From the NCBI GenBank assembly GCA_035293845.1, contig DATGMB010000205.1, positions 1 through 12,299 of the forward strand: DNA of 12,299 nt, given 5' to 3'. The stretch is from DATGMB01 sp035293845. GTDB taxonomy: Bacteria; Acidobacteriota; Terriglobia; Bryobacterales; Bryobacteraceae. Within the stretch, counting starts at the first letter, position 1; each line of letters opens with the position of its first letter. A program made the position numbers and the translations under genes. The notes below the pieces were generated by a model. It was not told the origin of the DNA and made no database searches. It was given only the letters and a program-made list of their open reading frames with translations. This document shows positions 1 to 6,098 of this stretch, in pieces.

Positions 1-36
1 AGATTCCTTCATGCGGTGGATGCGGAAATGCGGCAT
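1..36 (-). CDS. Possible 5' end of an unidentified gene, cut by the window edge
   Basis: Reading the minus strand from an ATG at 34-36 gives an open frame MPHFRIHRMKES that leaves the window without a stop. It begins 12 nt after the stop codon of the patatin-like gene on the same strand, so it could be the next gene of the same transcript. A purine stretch AGGGG sits only 2 nt before the ATG, closer than a normal Shine-Dalgarno. Twelve residues are too few to assign a family. The basic, non-repetitive start looks protein-like, but chance cannot be excluded. Confidence 0.35.
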   Translation of the reverse strand, partial: MPHFRIHRMKES

Positions 37-48
37 GACCCCTACATT

Positions 49-756
49 CTAACCCAGCGCGCGGAGGGCATCGCGCTCGCCCTGGGCGATCCAGCGCTCG
101 ATGTTGCCGCGCGACCACACCAGCGCGTCGCGCACGGACCCGAGGTCCCGCGGCGGGATGACGCGTGTCACCGCGAGCGAACCCGGCACGGCAACCGGCC
201 GGAAGAGCCGGCGCAGCAGGCGGAACGGCCAGTTGGTCAGGCAGAACGCGGCGAGCGCCCGATCCGCACCCATCTCCGCCGCCGCCCACAACGGCAGGCT
301 CGCACGCAGACCGCCGTCCACGTAGCGCCGCCCTTCGATCTCGACCGGCGGACAGCCGAATGGAATCGAGCACGCCGCAGCCAGATGCCGCCACGTGACT
401 TCGGTTTCGCGCACCAGGCGCACCCGGAGACCCGGCACTTCAACAAGAGGGAATGCCAAAGGCATCCGCGGCCGGTACGCCTCGAAGAGCTCACGGGCCA
501 TGGCGTGCAGCGGTTCGGCGCACAGGAACCCGGTGCGGTGCGGTCCAAACCGTAGGACCTCGCCGATGCGCGGGTCGCGCCATCGCGCAGCCAACTCCTC
601 GGGCGTCGCGCCGCCCGCGATGGCCCATGCGTTCCACGCGCCCGCCGAGGCGCCCAGCACGATATCCGGCGGCATGCGCGCCGCCACCGCTTTCCACACC
701 CCGGCCTGCCACGCTCCGAACAATCCGCCGGCCGATAGCACCAGTGCGGTGGTCAC
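49..756 (-). CDS. Patatin-like phospholipase family protein
   Basis: A predicted serine acyl-hydrolase of the patatin family, which cleaves acyl esters of lipids with a Ser-Asp dyad. Three family signatures are visible, numbered from the GTG start: a glycine-rich oxyanion-hole segment AGGLFGAWQAG (about 9-19), the nucleophile elbow GASAG (35-39, Ser37), and the dyad Asp in DGG (147-149), preceded by SIPFGCPPVEIEGRRYVDGG. At 235 aa it is a minimal single-domain patatin. It has no signal peptide or membrane segment, so a cytoplasmic location is likely. I chose the GTG at 754-756 because it gives a compact N-terminus, VTTALVLSAGG, typical of the family. An in-frame ATG at 778-780 would add eight residues but overlaps the start codon of the divergent gene. 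GGAGG lies only 1 nt before the GTG, too close for normal use. Substrate is unknown. Confidence 0.85.
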   Translation of the reverse strand: MTTALVLSAGGLFGAWQAGVWKAVAARMPPDIVLGASAGAWNAWAIAGGATPEELAARWRDPRIGEVLRFGPHRTGFLCAEPLHAMARELFEAYRPRMPLAFPLVEVPGLRVRLVRETEVTWRHLAAACSIPFGCPPVEIEGRRYVDGGLRASLPLWAAAEMGADRALAAFCLTNWPFRLLRRLFRPVAVPGSLAVTRVIPPRDLGSVRDALVWSRGNIERWIAQGERDALRALG

Positions 757-778
757 GCCTCCATGGTAAACAAGGAGC

Positions 779-1288
779 ATGCGCTGGAATCCCGACGCCT
801 ACGGTCCCGAGATCGCCGCCATCCTCGCCCTCGACGGCAACGGCGAGCGCCTCATGGCCCTCGCCGAGCCGCGCTGCGTTTCCGAGGACGCCCGCGCGCG
901 CATCGCGCTCGCGCCGGTGCCCGAAACGCTGCGGGCCGGGCTTTACCTCTACTTCGGCTGCTGGACGGACGCCCACGAAGCCGCGCAGGCGATCGACACG
1001 CGCGAAGGCAGTTACTGGCACGCGATCGTCCACCGGCAGGAGCCGGACGCGGGCAATTCCGCTTACTGGTTCGGGCAAGTGGGCAGCCATCCCATCTATC
1101 CGGAACTGGCGCAACTGGCGAACGAGCCGGGGCTGATGCCGTGGAACCCGCGGAAGTTCATCGAGTACTGCGATCGCGCTCGCCGCGAGCCGGGTTCGGA
1201 GCTGGAGCGCCGCGCGCACGAGTTGCAGCGGCTGGAGTGGCAGTTGTTGTTCGATTACTGCGCGAAGGGCGCCGGAATGAGGAGCTAG
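779..1288 (+). CDS. Uncharacterised 169-aa protein with a conserved-looking His/Trp motif
   Basis: I do not assign a function. The protein is soluble-looking (no signal peptide or membrane segment), acidic and rich in Trp and Tyr. The most distinctive stretch is GSYWHAIVHRQEPD (77-90), followed by NSAYWFGQVGSHP (93-105). His66, His81, His85 and His104, with Glu88 and Asp90, form a dense set of candidate catalytic or metal-binding residues. From memory, this arrangement resembles a widespread family of unknown function; that is unverified. The ATG at 779-781 is preceded by AAGGAG with a 1-nt spacer, too short for a standard Shine-Dalgarno; a TAAACA sequence at 767-772 could instead be a -10 box for a leaderless transcript. 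The gene is divergent from the patatin gene and its stop overlaps the stop of the convergent PAP2 gene by 4 nt. The last codons lie in a degenerate heptamer repeat, so the C-terminus may be unconserved. Confidence 0.75.
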   Translation: MRWNPDAYGPEIAAILALDGNGERLMALAEPRCVSEDARARIALAPVPETLRAGLYLYFGCWTDAHEAAQAIDTREGSYWHAIVHRQEPDAGNSAYWFGQVGSHPIYPELAQLANEPGLMPWNPRKFIEYCDRARREPGSELERRAHELQRLEWQLLFDYCAKGAGMRS

Positions 1289-1301
1289 GAGTCAGGAGTT
1301 T
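1274..1301. repeat. Degenerate heptanucleotide tandem repeat (consensus GGAGTCA)
   Basis: Four consecutive 7-nt units can be read: GGAATGA, GGAGCTA, GGAGTCA and GGAGTTT. They match GGAGTCA to different degrees (GGA invariant). The array spans the stop codons of both the 169-aa protein gene and the convergent PAP2 gene, so the two C-termini are made from repeat sequence. Heptanucleotide short tandem repeats are known in some bacterial genomes; whether this is one of a dispersed family cannot be seen here. Four imperfect units could also be chance. Confidence 0.4.
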
Positions 1302-1953
1302 CGGCCGGGCGGCCATTCTTGCGCTTCGCCCAGATCCTGTACCCCGCCCGCACGGCGGCCACCCAGATCACCGCGGCGGCGAATCCCGCGGCGACGTCAC
1401 TCGGGTAGTGCACGCCGAGGTAGATGCGGGAAATTCCGATCGCGAGCGTGAGCGCCACCGCGCCTGTCCACACGGCCGCGATTCGGGCGCGCGACTGCAT
1501 GCCGGCCGTCGCCAGCGCCGCCGCTACGCCGAATACTGACGCTGATACCAGCGAATGGCCGCTCGGAAAACTGTACGTCGGCGGCAGCGGATACCCGAAG
1601 AATGGCTCGGGGCGCGGCCGGTGGAAGGCCAGCTTCAGGATGGCGTCCAGCACCTCCGCGCCGATCGCCGACATGAGATAGAGCCACGCCGCCTGCCTGC
1701 GCCCCGCCGCCCAGAGGCGCCACGCGAAGAGCATCGCAAACGGGAGGAGAACCCACGCCGAGCCGATCCAACTCATCGCCTGGAAGAAATCGGTCCATGC
1801 CGGCGATGCCCACGAGTGCACTACACCGCGCACCAGGGCATCGAAGCGGATGGTCTGGTGCAGCAGCACGTCGCGCGCGAGCCAGCCGAATAGCAACAGC
1901 GCCGCCACTGCGGCCGCGTATCCGGCGATGAGTGCCCTTCCGCCTCTCCCCAC
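1285..1953 (-). CDS. PAP2 superfamily membrane phosphatase
   Basis: An integral membrane phosphatase of the type 2 phosphatidic acid phosphatase superfamily, whose members dephosphorylate lipid phosphates such as phosphatidate or undecaprenyl pyrophosphate. All three active-site motifs are intact in the 222-aa product: K107 with R114-P115 (KxxxxxxRP), PSGH at 130-133, and SRIYLGVHYPSD at 175-186 (SRxxxxxHxxxD with the catalytic His182). Hydrophobic segments near 8-30, 57-79, 90-106, 135-152, 158-174 and 186-205 fit the usual six-helix topology with catalytic residues on the outer face. The start is a GTG at 1951-1953, with only a weak GGAAGT upstream; a shorter start cannot be excluded. It is divergent from the TonB-dependent receptor gene and convergent with the 169-aa protein gene (stops overlap). 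The real substrate, for example undecaprenyl pyrophosphate versus phosphatidate, is not decidable from motifs. Confidence 0.9.
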   Translation of the reverse strand: MGRGGRALIAGYAAAVAALLLFGWLARDVLLHQTIRFDALVRGVVHSWASPAWTDFFQAMSWIGSAWVLLPFAMLFAWRLWAAGRRQAAWLYLMSAIGAEVLDAILKLAFHRPRPEPFFGYPLPPTYSFPSGHSLVSASVFGVAAALATAGMQSRARIAAVWTGAVALTLAIGISRIYLGVHYPSDVAAGFAAAVIWVAAVRAGYRIWAKRKNGRPAETPDS

Positions 1954-2001
1954 ACTTCCAATGTAGCTGGCATCGCAAAGAAGCTCGGTCTCGGCAAAGG
2001 C

Positions 2002-2026
2002 AAAACCGCCGAGATTCGGCGGTTTT
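2002..2026. repeat. Terminator-like hairpin, copy 1
   Basis: A perfect inverted repeat with arms AAAACCGCCGA (2002-2012) and TCGGCGGTTTT (2016-2026) around a 3-nt loop. The GC-rich core flanked by an A run and a T run is the form of a bidirectional intrinsic terminator. It is nearly identical to a second copy 40 nt to the right. It lies between two genes that start here and point away from each other, so no annotated gene ends at it. Confidence 0.75.
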
Positions 2027-2065
2027 GGATACTAAGCCTTTGATTCTGTTGAGCCCCGATTTTTG

Positions 2066-2089
2066 AAAACCGCCGATTTCGGCGGTTTT
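2066..2089. repeat. Terminator-like hairpin, copy 2
   Basis: Arms AAAACCGCCGA (2066-2076) and TCGGCGGTTTT (2079-2089) are the same 11-mers as in copy 1, here with a formal 2-nt loop (in practice a 9-bp stem and 6-nt loop). Five Ts follow the plus-strand stem (2086-2090), as in a Rho-independent terminator, and the minus strand also ends in TTTT. It sits 60 nt upstream of the TonB-dependent receptor start and about 8 nt after a CCCCGATTTTTG stretch. A frame open from TTG at 2063 reads through it into the receptor gene, but this is not the likely start. Confidence 0.75.
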
Positions 2090-2127
2090 TCGCGCGCAGC
2101 CATGGGCCTGCGCCACCGGGTGCCGTG

Positions 2128-2136
2128 TGCCACAAT
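2128..2136 (+). promoter_or_regulatory. Candidate extended -10 promoter for the TonB-dependent receptor
   Basis: TGC-CACAAT matches an extended -10 element (TGn plus a TATAAT-like hexamer, 4 of 6). It lies 13 nt before the receptor ATG, giving a predicted leader of only about 6-8 nt. No good -35 is visible at the right distance, which fits an extended -10 promoter. The surrounding 13-mer GTGCCACAATAAG (2127-2139) matches 11 of 13 positions of the box in front of the glycoside-hydrolase-like gene at 9182-9194. Confidence 0.4.
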
Positions 2137-2149
2137 AAGCATTTCTCCT

Positions 2150-5100
2150 ATGCGACTGGCCCCGCTTGTCCTATTTGTCTCCGTACTCTTTCTGCACGCG
2201 CAGACCCCGCTCGGCACCGTGACGGGTATCGCCACCGATCCATCCGGGGCCGTCGTTCCCAACGCAACCATTACGCTCACGGCTCAGGAAACCGGGGTGA
2301 AGCACACCACCGTTACCAACGGAGCGGGCGCCTACACATTACCGGATATCCCGCCCGGAACCTACAAGCTCACCGCCGAAGCCAAAGGCTTCCGCACTTT
2401 CGGAGTGCAGCCCTTTACCCTGGATGCCTTCCGCACCGTTCGTGTGGACATCCGGTTCGAACTGACAGGCGACGCCGTGGAGCTGAACGTCTCGGCCGAA
2501 GCCATCCAAACTGAATCTCCCGCCGTCTCCGCCGACCTCCAGTCCCGCGAGATCGTCGAACTCCCCACCAATCTCCGCAGCGTCTCCAAGAACTCCGGCG
2601 ATTCCGGCCTGATCTCCGGCATCATGCCGCTCACGGTTCCCGGCGTGGTGCAGGTCGGCAACGGAGCCAAGTGGCTCACCCCCGGCGCCGGCGCCAACAG
2701 CATGAAGGTGAAGGTGGACGGCATCGAGACCACATTCGGCAATTTCGGCAGCCCGGATAACGTTTCGCAGCCCTCCGTCGAAGCCGTGCAGGAGTTCACC
2801 GCCGAGGTCCTCACCACGCGCGCCGAATTCGGCGGCATGGGCACCATCACCAGCGCCACCAAATCCGGCACCGACGAATATCACGGCGAGGCGTTCTGGT
2901 ACATGCGCAACAGCGCCACCGACGCGCGCAACACCTTCAACACCACGAAGCCGTTCCAGAACCTGCACAACTACGGCGGCACGTTCGGCGGCCCCATCCG
3001 CAAGGACAAGACTTTCTTCTTCGCCGATTTCGACGGCATGCGCGGCGTGGCGGCCTTCTCGTTCGCTCCCAACGTCCCCACGGTGGCGATGCGCGGCGGC
3101 GATTTCAGCGCGCTCGCGGCGATTAAGAACCCGTTCACCGGCGCCAATTTCACCGGCAATGTCATCCCTTCGGCGCTGCTCAGCCCGCAGGCGATCCAGG
3201 CGCAGCAACTCCTGTTCCCGCTCCCCAACTACGGCCCCCCGGCCCTCACGGCCGCCAATTACCGCGCCGCTTTCGACGGCCCCGAAACGCACCGCACCGA
3301 GGAGATCAAGCTCGACCACAACTTCACCGGGCGCCACTCCGCATTCCTGCGGTACGAAAACCGCAAGGACGATTACCACTATCCCGGCGAGCGGTCTCCC
3401 CTGCCCCCGACGACCGTCGGCACCTCCGATAATCTCCGCCGGGTCAACTTCTGGACGCTCGGCGACGTCTACGCGATCCGCCCCAACCTGCTCAACGAAT
3501 TCCGCGCCGGCGTCGTGATTCTGGTTTCGGCATCGAGCGGCCAGTTCGACGGCAGCGCCATGCTGAGCCAGATCGGCATCCAGGGGCTGCCGCCGCGCGG
3601 CCCGACGGCCAGCCAGCCGTACTTCACCATCTCCGGCTTTAGCGGCAACACGATCAACCTCCTGAACCCCGTCAACGACGGCCACGCCCAATTCGCCGAC
3701 AACCTGAGCTGGATCCACGGCCGCCACACCGCGAAATTCGGTGTGGAGGAGTTGAGCTGGTTCGACAATCGCTTTCAGCCGAATACGTCGGGCAACCCCA
3801 TCCTCGGCGCCTACAACTTCACGGGCAAGTGGACGGGCAATGCTTACGCCGATTTCCTGCTCGGTCTGCCCGCGACCGTCACCCGCATGGAACCCTACCC
3901 CGCCGATTACATCCGCTTCCGCGACTGGAACTTTTACGCGCAGGACGATTTCAAAGTCACGCCGCGCCTCACCCTGATGTACGGCCTGCGGTACGAATAC
4001 AACGGCCCGGCTTACACGCTCGGCGACAACATTTATAACTTCGATCTCGCCACCGGGCACATCGTGATTCCCAGCTCCAACGCGACGCGCTCCATCACGC
4101 CGCTCTTCCCCTCCACCATCCCGCTCGAAATGGCCTCGCAGATCGGCACCGGCCGCGCGCTGCGCAATGCCGATACCAACAACTTCGCGCCGCGCTTCGG
4201 CTTTTCCTACGACCTCGGCAATCACGGCCGCACCGTTGTGCGCGGCGGCTGGGGCGTTTACTACGCGCATTACTCCGGCAACGTGGCCATTGATCAGGCC
4301 GCCGGTCCGTTCTCCCTGACCAGCGTCACCACGAACGCGATCGCGAACGGCGCCGCCGCGTTCACGCTCGCCAATCCCTTCGCCGCTGCCGGCGCGCCCG
4401 GGACCCTGACGCTCGCCGGGATGAATCCGAACCTGCGCAACGGCTATACGCAGCAGTACAGCGTGTCGCTCGAGCACGAACTGCGGCGCGATCTCGGGGT
4501 GCGCATCAGCTATGTCGGCTCCAAGGCCACGCAGCTTCCGTACCGCCGCGATATCAACCAGCCGCTCGCTTCCACGGTGCCTTTCAGCAACGCACGGCGG
4601 CCGTGGCCGCAGTACGGCAGCATCATCTACACGGATAACGGCGCCAACATGCTGTACAGCGGCCTCCAGGCGCAGGTCACGCGGCGCTTCAGCCGCGGCC
4701 TGATGTTCACCTCCACCTGGACCTGGGCCAAAGAGCTCAGCGACACCGACGACACCGGCGATTTCGAGCTCAACACCACCATCGAGGATAGCTACAATCG
4801 CGCGCGCGACCGCGGCAACGTGTACTCCGTCCCGCGCCATGAGTGGCTGAACCAGGGCATCTACCAGCTTCCCGGCAAGGGACGGCTGCTCGGCGGCTGG
4901 CAGTTGAACGTGCTGCTGAATCTTTCCACCGGTAACTGGTACACCCCGGTGATCAGCGGCCCCGACCCCACCAACACGAACCAGACCGTGCTCCGCCCCA
5001 ACATCACCGGTCCCATCACCTATCCCCGCACGCTGAACCAATGGTTCGACCCAAGCGTCTTCACCACTCCCGCCGCGGGGCAATGGGGGAATGCCGGCCG

Positions 5101-5371
5101 CGGCATCATCGAAGGCCCCGGCTATATTCTGTTCAACGCCGGATTGCAGCGCACGCTCCGCTTCGAGCGGTACGGCGCGCTCGAACTGATCGCCAGCTTC
5201 AATAACGTGCTGAACCACGTCAACTACGGCGAGCCCACCGGCGGCGGCAGTCCCGCGCAGAGCCAGACCACCGTCAACAACGCCAACGCCGCCAAGATCA
5301 CCAGCACCGCCGTGTTCCCGCCCGCCGGCAGCGCGCGGACCGGGCAGATCGGTGCGCGGTGGCGCTTCTGA
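2150..5371 (+). CDS. TonB-dependent receptor with carboxypeptidase regulatory-like domain
   Basis: A 1073-aa outer-membrane receptor of the Oar/CarboxypepD_reg type, predicted to import an unidentified large substrate through TonB-energised gating. Residues 1-18 are a signal peptide (MRLAPLVLFVSVLFLHAQ). Residues about 21-105 are a carboxypeptidase regulatory-like beta-sandwich, with LGTVTGIATDPSGAVVPNA and YTLPDIPPGTYKLTAEAKGF. A plug-like region follows (about 120-250) with VKVDGIETTFGNFGSPDN and VEAVQEFTAEVLTTRAEFGG. The rest is beta-barrel, ending in GQIGARWRF with the terminal Phe typical of outer-membrane proteins. The family is usually 1000-1200 aa, so the gene is complete. The ATG at 2150 is chosen because it begins the signal peptide; an upstream TTG at 2063 would add 29 residues and encode through a hairpin. 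No Shine-Dalgarno is visible. The ComB-like gene follows after 6 nt and may be cotranscribed. The substrate cannot be inferred. Confidence 0.95.
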   Translation: MRLAPLVLFVSVLFLHAQTPLGTVTGIATDPSGAVVPNATITLTAQETGVKHTTVTNGAGAYTLPDIPPGTYKLTAEAKGFRTFGVQPFTLDAFRTVRVDIRFELTGDAVELNVSAEAIQTESPAVSADLQSREIVELPTNLRSVSKNSGDSGLISGIMPLTVPGVVQVGNGAKWLTPGAGANSMKVKVDGIETTFGNFGSPDNVSQPSVEAVQEFTAEVLTTRAEFGGMGTITSATKSGTDEYHGEAFWYMRNSATDARNTFNTTKPFQNLHNYGGTFGGPIRKDKTFFFADFDGMRGVAAFSFAPNVPTVAMRGGDFSALAAIKNPFTGANFTGNVIPSALLSPQAIQAQQLLFPLPNYGPPALTAANYRAAFDGPETHRTEEIKLDHNFTGRHSAFLRYENRKDDYHYPGERSPLPPTTVGTSDNLRRVNFWTLGDVYAIRPNLLNEFRAGVVILVSASSGQFDGSAMLSQIGIQGLPPRGPTASQPYFTISGFSGNTINLLNPVNDGHAQFADNLSWIHGRHTAKFGVEELSWFDNRFQPNTSGNPILGAYNFTGKWTGNAYADFLLGLPATVTRMEPYPADYIRFRDWNFYAQDDFKVTPRLTLMYGLRYEYNGPAYTLGDNIYNFDLATGHIVIPSSNATRSITPLFPSTIPLEMASQIGTGRALRNADTNNFAPRFGFSYDLGNHGRTVVRGGWGVYYAHYSGNVAIDQAAGPFSLTSVTTNAIANGAAAFTLANPFAAAGAPGTLTLAGMNPNLRNGYTQQYSVSLEHELRRDLGVRISYVGSKATQLPYRRDINQPLASTVPFSNARRPWPQYGSIIYTDNGANMLYSGLQAQVTRRFSRGLMFTSTWTWAKELSDTDDTGDFELNTTIEDSYNRARDRGNVYSVPRHEWLNQGIYQLPGKGRLLGGWQLNVLLNLSTGNWYTPVISGPDPTNTNQTVLRPNITGPITYPRTLNQWFDPSVFTTPAAGQWGNAGRGIIEGPGYILFNAGLQRTLRFERYGALELIASFNNVLNHVNYGEPTGGGSPAQSQTTVNNANAAKITSTAVFPPAGSARTGQIGARWRF

Positions 5372-5377
5372 TGTGCC

Positions 5378-6088
5378 GTGACATTCGACCAGTCAGAATT
5401 CGACCTGCGCTGCGAGTGGGGAATCCATGGCTTGCGGCATCTGACGCCCGCGAGCGACGTCGTGATCATCGTCGACGTGCTTTCCTTTTCGACGGCGGTG
5501 GACATCGCGGTTTCGCGAGGCGCGGCCGTATTCCCGTATGCCTGGGAGGACGATTCGGCACGGGCATTCGCGGAAAAGAACGGCGCGCTGCTGGCAGAGA
5601 AGCGCTCCGGGAGATTCTCGCTCGCCCCCGGTTCCTTGCGGCAACTCCCGCGCGGAGCGTCGCTGGTCCTGCCCTCGCCCAACGGTAGCGAGCTGAGTTT
5701 CGCCGCCGCGGCGAAGGTCACGATGACAGCCTGTTTGCGAAACTGCGAAGCGGTGGCGCGGGAGGCAGCCCGCCGCGGCGCGCGAATCAGCCTCATCCCC
5801 GCGGGCGAGCGTTGGAAAGATCGGACCATGCGCTTCGGCCTGGAGGACCTCATCGGCGCCGGAGCGGTGCTCGCGCATTTGCCGGGCACGCGCTCGCCGG
5901 AAGCCGAAACGGCGATCGCCGCCTTCGAGCGACTCCGCCACGATCTACCGGGCGCCCTGGCACGCTGCGGCTCCGGCCGGGAGTTGATCGAGCGTGGATT
6001 TCCCGAAGATATCGAAATCGCCGGTGAATACGCGGCAAGCACGGCGGTTCCGCTGCTGATGGATGGGCGGTACGCCGGTTGCGTTTGA
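5378..6088 (+). CDS. comB: 2-phosphosulfolactate phosphatase family protein (ComB-like)
   Basis: The 236-aa protein matches the ComB family. The founding enzyme of methanogens hydrolyses (R)-2-phospho-3-sulfolactate to sulfolactate in coenzyme M synthesis and needs Mg2+. Family-like motifs seen are DVLSFST (33-39), LPSPNGSEL (98-106), CLRN (118-121) and IPAGERW (139-145). The length agrees with the family (about 230-240 aa). There is no signal peptide, so it is cytoplasmic. The start is a GTG at 5378-5380, 6 nt after the receptor stop; an ATG overlapping the receptor stop (5371-5373) is in another frame. No clear Shine-Dalgarno is present, so expression may rely on readthrough from the receptor. 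Members are widespread in bacteria not known to make coenzyme M, and no comA, comC or other sulfolactate gene is visible, so the substrate here is uncertain. The family call is firm; the activity is inference. Confidence 0.85.
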   Translation: MTFDQSEFDLRCEWGIHGLRHLTPASDVVIIVDVLSFSTAVDIAVSRGAAVFPYAWEDDSARAFAEKNGALLAEKRSGRFSLAPGSLRQLPRGASLVLPSPNGSELSFAAAAKVTMTACLRNCEAVAREAARRGARISLIPAGERWKDRTMRFGLEDLIGAGAVLAHLPGTRSPEAETAIAAFERLRHDLPGALARCGSGRELIERGFPEDIEIAGEYAASTAVPLLMDGRYAGCV

Positions 6089-6098
6089 AGCGGCCGCG

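Noticed and set aside
2063..2149. An N-terminal extension of the receptor from a TTG at 2063
   Set aside because: It would translate through the second hairpin and put 29 residues before a good signal peptide. The ATG at 2150 fits an exported protein.
2339..5218. A 959-codon open frame antisense to the TonB-dependent receptor gene
   Set aside because: Its composition is repetitive Ala/Gly/Val/Arg/Glu without recognisable motifs, as expected when a GC-rich gene with biased codon use is read on the other strand. The receptor on the plus strand has clear family features end to end.
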